Source of the DNA: Rhabdornis inornatus
Taxonomy: Eukaryota > Chordata > Aves > Passeriformes > Rhabdornithidae
Reading direction: 5' to 3'
Assembly (NCBI GenBank): GCA_013397075.1
Contig: VWZS01000654.1
Coordinates: 1,203,231 to 1,267,230 of the forward strand
Length of the DNA stretch: 64,000 nt
Shown: in pieces, positions 23,571 to 35,280 of the stretch
Position numbering within the stretch: the first letter of the stretch is position 1
How the letters are laid out: every line of letters begins with the position of its first letter
The notes under the pieces: generated by a model
What the model saw: only the letters and a program-made list of their open reading frames with translations
The model's database searches: none
Told to the model about the DNA's origin: nothing
Made by a program: the position numbers and the translations under genes

Positions 23571-25663
23571 GTTTAGTCCAATAGTGACTAATGTACCCTG
23601 TATGTATACTCCTGGGAATGTTTCTGATCTTGGGAGCAAGTCAGAACTTCTGGTAAAATCCTTGTAAGTATCACCTTGAGCACTTGGGGATTACTTGCAT
23701 TTTTTAATGCTTCTTCACAGTTTTGACCTTCATTATCTATTCAACAGTCCTGTTGGTGAGCATTTCTTGGTGTAAGCAATCAAAATTGGAACAACCTCTC
23801 TGACCCAGCCTTCATATCCATGCCTGAAACGTGGACGTATGAGAACTTGGCAAAGGCGTGAGTTAAAAATCTCTTGTAAAGCCTCAGTTCTGTCTGAAAG
23901 GAGTAATTCATAATTACTGTAATTTGAGAGTGCTGAGAGTGCACTCTGAAAACTCATCTCTAGAAAGCCTCCAAATGTTAAGGCAGTGAGAATAGAAAGG
24001 CAGATGAATTTATTCAAAGTTGTGTCAAAAGGAGAATTTTCCTCAAGGATTGCTTTGACTACACCATTGTCTTTCTGCCTTATGACTGATTTCCCCTTCT
24101 CACCCGCTCCAGACCAAGCTACTTGTCTTTGCTCTGTGGACTCTCTGGTCAGTCCCTATGTGCTCTGGTTCTGCTGCCACTAATTGATTTTTGTAGAGGC
24201 CCCTTGGCCACTAACTGAAGTTTTGAGAAAGTCTTTCTGCACATTTGAGGAGGAATTTTTCAAATGAACCAAACATCAAGCAAATTTTCTCTCTTTATCT
24301 TCAAGCTCTCTGTGAACTGTCATAGGCAGATCCTTAAACGCAGTTCAACAACCACAAAGGAGCCAAGACAATTCAAGCTTTCAATTTTTCTGGCCATGGT
24401 GGTCTCCTTGTGTGGTTGTTTCCTCTGCTGTCTGTTGTAGACAGTCCACCTTCAACAGAGAGGAATGATTTTTGGGAGGCTATTGCTTTCTTTCATTTCA
24501 TCATCTCTCTTACATGGTACCATAACATTAAAAAATATATAAAAAATGCAAAAAGAAAAGCAAGAGTTACGAGGGTTGGTGATTTTTGCAGGATGAGTAA
24601 AATCTGTGAATTCTAGGGTCTTATCAAAATATTCTGCAGAATGTGGAGCTCCAGTGACCACTTCCTAGAAGTGCCTTTGAGACAAGCAGCTCTGTTCCCA
24701 TGTTCCTGAGCAACAGAGAAAGAAAGTAAAAAACTGCAGAGGCCAAGCAGACCATAAAGATCATCGTTTCCTCCCCAAAGCTTTCAGTGTCTACACAAAT
24801 ACAGCAATCAGAAGTGCTATAAAAATCTATGTGAGTGTACTTAAGGGGGGAAGAAAGAGAAAGCAGCGGAGTTTTGTGCATAAATTATTCTTTTCTATGT
24901 AAAAGAAACAGAGTTAGCCATTATGTTTACCTCCACATCTTTGGAGGCCATTTTAGCAGAGGTGTCTACTTCCCTGGTGTGACTGCCAACTTCGAGAATT
25001 TTTAGGTTGTGGATGATTGGTTTAATTGGTTGTAAAATAAACTCTTTCAAAGAACTGGCACTCCTCACATCTGCCACTCTTGGCCTAATGTGTTTGTGAT
25101 GTGTTTGCTGGTAGAGAAAAATGTTGCTGGATGTGTGAGCACTGGAAAGCTGCAAATTGTTTTGCCTTTCTTTTGTTTCTGTTTATCTTGGTTTGCAAAT
25201 ATTAAGCAGACATAGCTCTCAATATGGACAAATGTGCTGCAAAATGCCACTCAGCTGAGGAGATCATAGCTATTTTTCAATTATTAAAAGCACGTGCAGA
25301 AGAGTAAACTCAGAGCTAATTTCAGAATGAAGGTTTGCAGCAGATGCATAACCCTAGTGAGGAAAGGTTTAGGTAACAGAAATGCTGATGTGTTTTAATT
25401 TATGTAGCAAAGTCCCCAGAGACAAGGAGGATTGTACATTGGCACAATTACCACATACAGGCTATACTTGTGTGTCTGAGGGAGTGCCTGTGAAATGTCA
25501 TGTAGCCCAATTCTTCCAATTACATTGATGACAAACATTGGAGTTTCTTATGTGTTTAGGTTGGTCTGAAGAGAGAATATGTCTCTATAGGTCACAGATG
25601 AGCAAAAACTCTGGGCTTTTTGGTAAAAAGAGTCTTTGCTCTTTCTCGCTGCATACTCCTGAA
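23571..25663. other. noncoding DNA, nothing recognised
   Basis: No gene recognised. A 94-codon minus-strand frame (23733-24017) has a fairly protein-like composition, including RPRFRHGYEGWVREVVPI, but I recognise no family and no splice sites; it could be a decayed repeat protein or chance. Confidence 0.45.
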
Positions 25664-25852
25664 AGGGCTGGTTTTTTGGGTTTTTTTGTTATCATTTTTT
25701 TGGTTGGTTGGTTGGTTGGGGGGTTTTTGTTTTTTGTTTTTTTTTTTAGGTTTTATGTGTTTTTTGTTGGTTTGGTTTTTTGTTTGTTGTTGTATTTTGT
25801 TTGATTTCATTTGGTTTGATATTTTGTTTTGTTTTATTTTGTTTTTTAAAGC
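25664..25852. repeat. T/G-rich low-complexity tract
   Basis: The plus strand is almost only T and G: poly-T blocks, GGTT repeated (25702-25723, ending in six G), then TTTTG-type units (GTTTTGTTTTATTTTGTTTT). Frames of 88-127 codons here are artefacts rich in Phe/Val/Gly, or in Lys/Asn/Gln on the other strand. Similar tracts occur at 38430-38473 and 42358-42427. Confidence 0.85.
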
Positions 25853-27184
25853 CACAGGAAGTGCAGGCAATTTTGAGAACAAGGTACATCCACCAAAACA
25901 AAGTTCTGGGAGACGGTTAGAGATAAGGGAGTAAGGAAGGATGAGGAAAGACATGGCTGCATTATCACCTTCCATCCCTACAATTTCTATTTAACAGCCT
26001 TCCTGTGAGAAGGGAATGGGATAAACTTTGATAAACCATCTGACTCAAACCCTGCGTATCCAGGAGCCCTTACCAAGGGGATATATCTTAAGACAAAATT
26101 TTAGCCATCAGTTGGGATGATGTTCAGAGCAGCTTACCCTGCTCCCTCTGCTCCATGTGAAAATCCTGGCCTCAAGCCCAAGAGAATCTCACAGGTTCCA
26201 CTGTGCAATGTGAGCCCATGTGACACTTACCCATCCTCCCAAGTCCTGCATGGTAGTAGAAGATGGCCAGGCTGTTCTTGCCACTGCAAGGAGCAGCTGG
26301 ACCACACACTTGGATGGAAAACCTGGCCCTCTGTGTACATGCTGACATGCCACGGTTTGCTCATCAGCAGGCACTGAGAGTCTGAGGGCAGGGTGTTTGG
26401 GTTGTTTTGTTGTTCTGGGAATCAAAATATGCAAGTGACCTCCTTCAGCAGTGTGTCACAGAGGACATGTTTGGATTGGCTTTATGGTGCAGCAATATCT
26501 ATAAATTTTCTTTCTTTTGTCAGTTTGTGTCGCAACCTTCATCTTGCTTGAGTGTTCAGGAGGGACCACTGGTGTTTACCAGAGCCACTTGGAAGCTTTT
26601 TTTCCCCCCTCTATCCTGTCAAAACCAAAACAGTTAAAGTATGGCCAAATATCCAAAACCTCTGACACCATGCAATGTATAAAATAAATATTTCTGGACT
26701 TGATGAAATCAAGGGAGTTTCAGATCCTTCATAGCTGACTACATATAGTGATATTCCCTTTTGTGTGCTTTCTGCTTGTTTGTAAATGTGTCACCTTCAG
26801 GAAATATTTCCAATACAGATCTCAAGGCTTACTGTAGGGGCAAAATCCCTCTTGTATCCTGCTTGTATGACTTTGTGTTCTCCTCTCTTAGAGTGGAGGG
26901 GGAGGATGAACAGTCCTCTGCAAGCTGCCCTTGCAGGATAGCATCCCTTCTTTGAGACCAGACCTCCTGCTTGCTCAGGACTGAGCATGTTTGCTCCAGA
27001 CAGACCTGGGCCAGACTTGCCTTCTGCTCAGTCCTCAGCCTTTCCAGAAAAGCTTACAAAGCCTTGTTGGTTCAGGTCTACAGCACCCTCAGGGGAGCTA
27101 CACAGCCATCATCTCATGGCCTAGAAAAAAAGATTATTTAGATGTATTGTTCTAGAAACATTTTGAGTCTCAAATAGACATGTA
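25853..27184. other. noncoding DNA, nothing recognised
   Basis: No gene or repeat recognised. Overlapping sense and antisense frames of 60-86 codons are not credited. Confidence 0.5.
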
Positions 27185-27226
27185 GGGCCAAATGCTGCTC
27201 AGAAGTTTATACAGGCATAACTACAA
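27185..27226. repeat. possible ancient palindromic repeat fragment
   Basis: GGGCCAAATGCTGCTCAGAA, then TTATACAGGCATAACTACAAG, resembles the GGGCCAAATTCTGCTCTCAG...TTACACCGGTGTAA end of an old sauropsid palindromic repeat. It is short and recalled from memory, so weak. Confidence 0.3.
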
Positions 27227-30200
27227 GTATGCTAGTCAGTATTTCTCTCAGCAAGCACAAATCTTTTCCCTCTTTATCCATCTTTGAATGCCAATTGTAC
27301 CAGAGATCTGGTGGAGGCTTGAAGATCAATTTTGACATGAAAATAATCAGAATCAATAATAAAATGGTCATCTTAAGGCTTTCTGCAACAGGCATCTTCT
27401 AGGTGTGTGGAAGAGCTCCCTGACATGTGGACTGATGTTTTTGTTCAGTCCAATGAGAATTTATATCAAATATCATGCCTGATTCTGGGTTGTGACAAGT
27501 AGGGTTGACTTCCTTCTTGTACAGTCTGCAGAAAGAGTAGAAGGCCAGTTGTGGTTTGTGCCTTATTTAAATGTCCCAATTACTTGTGGGCAGCTTTAGA
27601 GTAGGCTTTGTAATGGGAATGCCATATAAAAACACCAGAAGCTGCTTGCCTTTCCCAGAGGAACCACTGAAAGCTCTTGACTGTGCTATTCCACTTCCAG
27701 AAGTGAACAGGATTTGGTCAGCACAGTCCCCAGCAGACAGTGGTGGTCCCAAAGACACCCTGCCCTCAGACAGTGCTGCCTCACAGCTACATTTGTATGG
27801 GATGCTCCTTTGCTCTCCCTTATCATTCTGAATCATCTTCACCAAAGACCTTTCTTCCACAGACCAAAGTTATTCCAGTAAAGCTGGGTTTTATTGTCTC
27901 ACTTGCAGACTTTGTGGACAATTATTCACAGGGAAAATATTTATCTTGTTTTTCCCAATCTCACTTCTACACCTGCCAAATCGCCTCACCCTTTCCAACT
28001 CCTTCTATTGCCCATGAAGATCCCATTGTATCATTTTGGTCCATTTCGTAAGCTAAAGAATGCATTGGATTGGGCAGGTCTGGATTTACTGCCAACTATG
28101 ACAGCTAATTTGAATGTCTGCGAGTATCTCTGGGACAGTATAATGTTCTAATCTTAACCAAAATGGTATCAGACTTCTGGCATGGCTCTGTCATAGTCAG
28201 TGTCATTATTAGGATAAATACTTACTCCATAATTACCAACTTCATTTGTTTTTCGCAGTGAATTCATACATTTATGGTGGCAAGTTCTAATAATACTATT
28301 TCTCTATTAAACCAGCAGCCCTGAAAGAAAGTGAGAAAGTAGAAATCTCAAGTTTGTTCAAAAATATTTGACCCCATCATGTCTGCGGGGAAAAAATATT
28401 GTGAACATTTAGTCGGTGTGTGATATACCTTCAGAAACATGGTAGTGAATAAATGTTGGATTCTTTTCATTATTTTCTTTCTTAAATTTACTGGCTTGTT
28501 TGGGTTTTTTAAGCCAGCCTTATGATTTTGTGGTCTAATACTTGCATTTTAAACTCTGGATATTTACAGTAATATATGTAATGAATTTTATGCCTTATTT
28601 TAAAACAAGTTTTATAAACTATGGATCTTAGTCTGGCTGCCAGATATGAGGAATATATGGGTCTTCTTGGTAAAGACTTGCTGTCACTGAAAAAGATTTA
28701 TGGTTGCAACAAGATATGAACTGATAGGGGTTTAAGTCCAGCCTCTGCAATAAAAGAATTTATGTGCAGTTTCCTCCTCTTTAATCAGTGATTAGAGTAG
28801 GAATGTGATGCGTTTGAGCCAGTTGGTGCAAACTGTGCTTGTGGGAGTTACTTACTTGACATGACCGGGACTAGTTATGACCTTCACCTAAAGATTTCAG
28901 CTCATTCCCCTGGGAATTCTGATCTGTCCCCTTGCCTGGGGTGCTACTGTTTCCCACATGCCTGGCTGTAATGCCTAGGGATGCTGAACCTCTTGTTACT
29001 CACTGACTTTGACATGAGTTTCCAGTGCTCTGCGAAGTCAGGCCCCACAGGGATTTGGTACATGAAAGCATCCTGTACTAGAGCATACTTTGATTATCCA
29101 AGGGGCACAAAGCAGTTTGGGTCCTTGCCTGTGGTGCTCTGAAGTAGCTGCTGTTCCCAGAACAGCTGGTAGGCTGGGAGGGAAAGGAGCTGAGCCAACC
29201 AGAGTGGAAAAGCCAAGAGAGCTCTACAAGGAAGGGTCCAGGTTCCAAGCCCTTGCACTGGGACACTTGTATGAAAAGTCTTCAGCTGCTGCCCAGGGAG
29301 GCTGGTCTGAAGGAAAGACTGAACGGCATAATTTAAACATGATCCAGCATTATAATACATGGGGTGAATTCAAGGGAGAAGCTCACAAAACAAAAACTGT
29401 GAATGGGTAGAAATGAAGCCTTATTTACAGAAAGCAGAGTTGATGAGTATGTTGAAAACACATGAAGGTGAGAGTAAAATCAAACCAAAAAAGGGGAGAA
29501 GTGCCAGCCCAGCAGCCTATCCATGAGTCTATTTGTGCCTTGTGGCTTGAACAAAGGAAGGCAGCCAGGGAGAGGGGAAAAGAAAGTTGCAAGAAGGACA
29601 TCTCTGGAGGGATGCACATGAGCAAAAGGAGGTAGTGACCTTTCTTCTCAGTTGACTCCCAAACTGTATTGGTGGGAAAGCAGGGATAGCCAGCATTACT
29701 CCATATTCCAGATTACAGTTTGGTGTACAGCTATACACCAACAGTGCAATCTAGAGACTTCCCAGGCAGTGTTCTGAAAACCAAATTATCCTTTTACTAT
29801 CTTTAGTTTTTTCCATTCTCTTATGCTTGTCTCCTATTCCTCTCTATCCTGTTACTGATTCTGCAAGAAAAAAAGACTCTGAGTGCATTATTCCCATATT
29901 GGCAAATCTGGTGGCTCCCTGCTCCTATTGTCCCATCCAGGTGAGGAAGGAGGATTTTGATGGCAAGGAGAACAAGTGGAAGGGAGGGGTAGAACAGAAA
30001 ACTACATCTGGAAGGTGGGAAAGGTCCAGGAAAGCACAGTCATGTAAAGAGAATATTTTGTCTTTAGCACAGTGTGCGTTTGCTCAGAGTATAATGGAAA
30101 GGAAATCTCTGAGCAACATTATAAACATATCTTCCAGCCCTGGTTATGAACACACACATAAATGGCTCAAGTTTCACTCCTGTGGATTATTATTGTATCA

Positions 30201-30284
30201 GCACAACCTTGAACTATATTTATAGTCTTGTAACCTGCCAAGTTGCAACCTGCTTCTTGTTTTTTCCTGGTGGCAGCCAGCATA
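27227..30284. other. noncoding DNA, nothing recognised
   Basis: No gene recognised over about 3 kb. 28152-29077 is AT-rich with no ORF of 60 codons on either strand. At 29867-29940 an open segment (KKDSECIIPILANLVAPC) lies between a pyrimidine-rich run ending TGCAAG and CAG|GTGAGG. The acceptor is non-ideal and no family is recognised. Confidence 0.5.
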
Positions 30285-30465
30285 GCCTAAAGAGGTGATT
30301 GCAGCTGAGAGAGTCAGTGGAAGAGATTGGAGTCTGGCCACTCACTCTCTGTGTGGCCATGAGCAATTCCCTACTTCTCCGTACCTCAGTTTCCCCACTG
30401 ATAATAGCAGGAAGGGTTATTATTCCCAAGGCAATTTTAAGCACTTTATTAGAGCTTCTTGTACC
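30285..30465 (+). mobile_element. MIR/CORE-type SINE, ancient copy
   Basis: The blocks read in order AGAGGTGATTGCAGC, GAGTCTGGCCACTCACTCTC, TGTGTGGCCATGAGCAATTCC, CCTCAGTTTCCCCAC (30384-30398), GATAATAGCAGGAAGGGTTA and AAGGCAATTTTAAGCACTTT. They follow the MIR order: tRNA-related head, GCTGTGTGACCTTGGGCAAG, CCTCAGTTTCCCCATCTG, GATAATAATAG, then GTAAAGCGCTT. The copy is diverged but clearly collinear over roughly 170 bp. It is a noncoding fossil. Confidence 0.78.
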
Positions 30466-33400
30466 TTTGCTGTTGAACACCTGTTTGAAACCTGGTGGTT
30501 ACAGTAGATGACTTTGTGTGATAGTAACAGCTTCTTGTGAAACCCCCTTTTCAGCCCCTGCTGACTGTGAGACAGAGCTGCAGAGGACTCTGGTGTAGGT
30601 GCCTGTGTCTCCATGAAACCACCACAGCCCCGTGTTCACTGGGGAGGGTAGTCTGCAGGGCAGACACATAGGCTTAAAAGGCTCCACCATTTACAGAATG
30701 ACAGATAGGATGCCATAACTGCATACTTGAGGAAAACTAATTTTCTTTCAGGGACAGGCATTAGGAAAGACTAATTACATTAACCTTTTCTTTTCTAACA
30801 CAGTTTATACATAGTTAGGAAAGTCAAGAATGTACCAAAAAGGAGAGCAAAGGTCTCTCAGTGCTTGCCAAAGCTGTGGGTACCAATAAACAAGAGTGCA
30901 GGTCTGAAGAGTTGGTGGCAGATGCCAGAGCTCGCCCTGGGATGGGAAGCTGTACTCATGAGGCCAGCTGCAGAGTTCAGTGATTCTTATTTGTCCAATA
31001 CAGAATTTTCTCACATCTCATGTGACATGACCCTGTTGCCATTGTGCCTGGCCCTCTGGACAGAGTCTTGTTTTGCCAGGGTTCACTTCAAGTCTGAGGC
31101 CTGAAAGGTCACAACGTCACATAGTTATAACTTCCAGCTCTCAGACTCTCCTTTCTATTGCTAGCTCCTCTCTCTCATTTCTAGGTTTCCTCTCTCCAAA
31201 TATGAAGCCTACAGAAACCCACGCTTCCTATTTCCTGTAACAATTTTTATCAGGTTTGTGATGTGCAGTAGTGTCCACTTTGCAACTTCTATCTGATGGC
31301 AACAGAAAAGTCTTTACAAAATTAGTTGATTATATGTGGTTATATTAATTCGTTTTCTTACTTTTTTTTTTTAAACAAATAGCGAGCTCTTTTTTTTATT
31401 TTCATTCACCTTAAAGCATCAGTCACATCTCTAACCTTAGGGGCTACTCAGTCATAGAGAGGGCTTTCCTTTTTCAGCACATTCCTATCCTCCACTGTGT
31501 AAATCTACAAGCCAAAAGATGATGCGATCCTGGTAGCCCAGCTTTTGTGTTGAAAGTGTGTTTTGTGCTAAGGCTCTTCCCTCTGGAGTCTTCTTTTTGC
31601 ACTCCTCAAAATGATGAAATCAGGGATCATAACTCAGCAGCTAATTAGAATGATGATAATACCTTATCCTTGGCAGCTTGCCAGCTCGCCTGCCTGGAGC
31701 AGTGGTCACACCTTAGAGTTTGGTCTCATTTCAATCTCCAGGCCCTTGACTCCTGTGATTACTCCAAAGGTGTAGGTCTCCCACCATGGCCCATTCCAGC
31801 CTTGCAGCTGGGGTGCTGTGGCCTCCTTCTTTCTCTGAGATCCCAACATCAAGTTCAACTCACCTCTGCTCTGTGGTACACTCAGGGATCACAGGCAAGA
31901 AGAGAAATTGTGAAGTTGCATTGCTCTAAGAGGGAGTGCTTTAGGAGACACACAGACTTCATAGCCCTTCTTCATCACTGGGGGTACTGTGGCTCCTCCT
32001 AGGTCACATCCTATACCTTACATTTAGATCTGCATCAAGAATAAGAAAAAATAAGGAGCAGAGAAGAGCTGGGAAAGATGAACACTTTAAACCTAGGAGT
32101 CCAATAAAATACTTCCCTTCTCCATTACTAGTCATTAGAAAAAAAAAAAAAGGCACTATTTGAGCCAATTCCTGATTGTAGTTTCTTGGGGTGGGACAGG
32201 GGAGAGGAAAGGCTGAGTCACAATTTCTGAGCACTCAGCTCTTCCATAATGTTTCATCACCAAGGATTTTAAAGTGGTTTTGACATATGAATGAGTTAAA
32301 CTTCACCACTTCCTAGTCAGGCCAGGAAAACCTTTGCTGAGTTCATTCACAGATGAAATGGAGCAAGCCTTTAGGTCAGAGTTTTCCAACGTGGATACTT
32401 CATGTTAGATACCAAAGCTAGAAATAACTTTAAAATATAATGGCTTTAAATTGCATTTATCCGTGCTTCTACTGCCACAGTAACAAAGAAGTACCTGGAT
32501 TTATTTTGGATTTAATCAGACTGTGGAATTCAGTAGCCTATTACTGATCTGGTAACACCAGATACCTCCTCTGCCTCCACCAGAATTATCTATGAAAGGC
32601 TGAAGAGGAGGCAGATTTGCTATTTTCTGCTGAAGGGAGGGTTTCTCACTCTACAAAGTAGTAGCATTCTCCCTTCTTCCCTCTCATCTTCCCTCCCTCT
32701 GGTTTTCTGTGTCTGAGACCATACTAAAAGCATTAGAGATATTGGAGCCTTCAGCACTTTCAGCTTCAGAGATGCCTTCCACCAGGTTTTCATTCCTTCT
32801 ACTTCTCAGAGCTCTTGCATTGAAGAAGCCGGTGCTGTCCAGTCACCATCTGCACACAGAGGACAAGAAAATTGCCATGAATCTGCACAACAAAACAATG
32901 GCTTGGACACAGTTGAGTCAGAAATCTGTGTGAAACCAGCTAAGGTTAAGTGAGTTACCTTGGTGCCGTTCTGGGCCATGAACCCTGAGCGAGACTTCAA
33001 GGACCTGGAGCACTCCTTGAGCTGCCTATGTGGCAAGGCTGGGGTCTGCTAACCAGCTGATCTTCACTGAGCTGTCAAGGCTGCTCACCTTGGCTGGAGT
33101 TCTCCAGAGAGTTGCCCCCTTTTATCCACCTCCAGCTTGCTTGCCTGGACCTGCCCCAGCTTCTCCTGGCACAAGCTAAGGTACCCCCATGGAAATCTGC
33201 ACTCAGTAGCTTCTGAGTAGTGACTCTGGGGTATACAGGACCAGTCACAAACCTTTGGCAGAGCACAAGACCTGCTGAGATGTCTGTGTTCTCTGCTTCA
33301 AGAGTGTGTCTTGCAGGCAGTGCTGCACTAAGGGGACTTTTGTGACAGTAGCATATTGCAAGGCACTATCAGTATCCTCAAAGCTCTGTGCTAAAGTTTA

Positions 33401-33623
33401 TTCTGCCTCTGTATCCTGACTGTCTGAGCAGAAAGGCTGGCTTAGCTTGTAAATGTGACTTCACAGAAACATGGCAAAAGACAGAGATACCTTAAGCCAG
33501 TAAATGCTTCCAGATGGGGGCATTTCTGGTGAACTTTTTACTTCTGCCTCTAAATGAGGCACTGTTAGCTTTTTACAAAGATCGAAAAGATTTAAGCCTT
33601 AGGTAGAGTGAAGTGTGGTGGGA
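30466..33623. other. noncoding DNA, nothing recognised
   Basis: About 3.2 kb without a recognisable gene or repeat. There are short homopolymer runs: T near 31362-31373 and 31390-31398, A near 32139-32150. Chance frames up to 110 codons occur (31670-32002). Confidence 0.5.
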
Positions 33624-33626
33624 CTC

Positions 33627-33717
<91 letters not shown>

Positions 33718-33734
33718 CTCTTTCTTTCTCTCTT

Positions 33735-33799
<65 letters not shown>

Positions 33800-33890
33800 C
33801 TCTGTCTTGTCTTTTTTCTCTTTCTCTCTCTCTTTTTCTCTTTTTCTCTTTCTCTCTCTTTTTCTCTCTCTATTTTTCTTTCCTTTTTTG
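33624..33890 (+). repeat. (CTTT)n / (TC)n microsatellite, long pyrimidine tract
   Basis: About 90 bp of pure CTTT units (to about 33717) are followed by a mosaic of CT and CTTT units and T runs to about 33890. The plus strand is almost purine-free. Open frames of 96-129 codons in all three plus phases are simple Ser/Leu/Phe repeats, not genes. Such mirror-symmetric polypyrimidine DNA can form triplex (H-DNA) structures and is usually length-polymorphic. Confidence 0.97.
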
Positions 33891-34679
33891 CTTTCTGAGT
33901 ATTTTAAGTTTTCCTCCTTTCTCTCTTTTTTTTTGGTGCAAACAAAGCAAGTAAGAAGAAGGAAACACTGCTGTTTTAAAAAATGCAGTTTAATATATTC
34001 CTAGAAGCCTGTAAATAGAGAAGAAACAGGCAAAAGAGGGAGAGCAAGCAAGTTTTGACAGTAATAACAGTGAGCCAGTGGAACGTCTTGAAAGGAACTA
34101 GCCTTGTTGTAGGAAATTAAAAAGACATGTGTGTAGCTGTTAAGGAGCCTGAGAAAAGTGTCTATGATTCTCAAGCAAGGCAGTCCTGCAGGAGGAAGTT
34201 TACAAGATCTAGGAGTAGTAGTATCCGTGACTTTAATCTGGTCTTGGAAATTATTAGTTCTAAGCATGCTGGAAGGAATTAAGACCAAACAAGGGGTTTC
34301 AGTTTAGAATCTGAGTCTTTGATGCTTTAGGAAAGTAATTTGATTGCATCAAATGGGTCCCAGGGATAGGAACCTTAGTCCGTAAATATTACCGATCCAC
34401 ATCATTAAAAAAACTTCAATCTGCACTTTTTTTTCCCTTCTTTTTGCAGTGCTAATATTCTTTGGACATAAGAGGCCCACAGCTGAATCAGCAGGGAGAT
34501 TGATTTCTCTCTCTCCCTTTAAAAGAGGGAAAGAAGGTCCCTTTGGGTCAGGGTTAAGGGCTTGGAAGGGGCCTAATGGGAAAGTTCATCTCACAGCTGC
34601 CAGCAGTATATAGTACCAGGCCCATGGATAACAACAGGATGTGGGTTTTGAGCACTGTCAGCTCCTTCATGATATATTT
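33891..34679. other. noncoding DNA, nothing recognised
   Basis: No gene or known repeat recognised. The first 45 bases are a T-rich tail of the adjacent microsatellite. Confidence 0.5.
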
Positions 34680-35280
34680 CTTTTTAATTTTCTCCTTTTA
34701 AAATAATACACCAGCTAAGAACATTCTTTATTATCATAACAAAATCTCTGCTCCAGTGACTCTGAGACGTTCCTAATTGTTTTCAATCTGTCAGGACCGT
34801 TTTCTGTTTGCATTTCTGCAACCACTCAAGAGATTGCTGTAAAGAAAACAAACAAAAAAAAATGGCCTGGGCTAACTGAGGGGTTGGGTAATGGGTTACA
34901 GCACTTTCACCTCACCCAGTGCTGCTGAGCAGGAACCAAAACTGAATTGGTTGTTAGTAACTCGAGTATCAGCTTTGTAACAGCCAATTTCGAGCTCTCG
35001 TTAGCCCTTCAAGTCACCAAACAGGCACAGTGACAGCCAGTGAATTAAAAATAAACTCTGGTTATGGTGGAAGGCACAGGGAAAACACCTCATTCACCCA
35101 AGTGGAGATGGAAAGTGAAGGGGAAGAGTGCGTGTAGCTCTTTGCACCGTCATCCTGTGAATGACAAATTGCAGTGCATTTCCCACGGTGAAAAACACAT
35201 CTGATCTAACTTTTCATGCTGTTTTCTAAAGAGTGATTTCATTAATGTGAGAGCAGAGTGATAGCAGAGTGATTTCTGGG
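34680..35280. promoter_or_regulatory. candidate conserved noncoding element
   Basis: Non-repetitive, ORF-free DNA with a texture like vertebrate CNEs: TTAAAATAATACACCAGC, TCCTAATTGTTTTCAATC, GTTAGTAACTCGAGTATC, CAGTGAATTAAAAATAAAC and GATTTCATTAATGTGAG. TAATT and ATTAA cores recur. This is a guess from composition; no alignment was possible. Confidence 0.22.

Noticed and set aside
25538..25975. Phe/Val/Gly-rich plus frames and Lys/Asn/Gln-rich minus frame
   Set aside because: They are translations of the T/G low-complexity tract.
29867..29940. Open segment between a pyrimidine-rich run and CAG|GTGAGG, considered as an exon
   Set aside because: The acceptor ends in AAG at TGCAAG, the peptide is unrecognised and there is no neighbouring exon; weaker than 41343-41381.
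33608..34004. Three overlapping Ser/Leu/Phe-rich frames of 96-129 codons
   Set aside because: They are translations of the CTTT/CT microsatellite in all phases.
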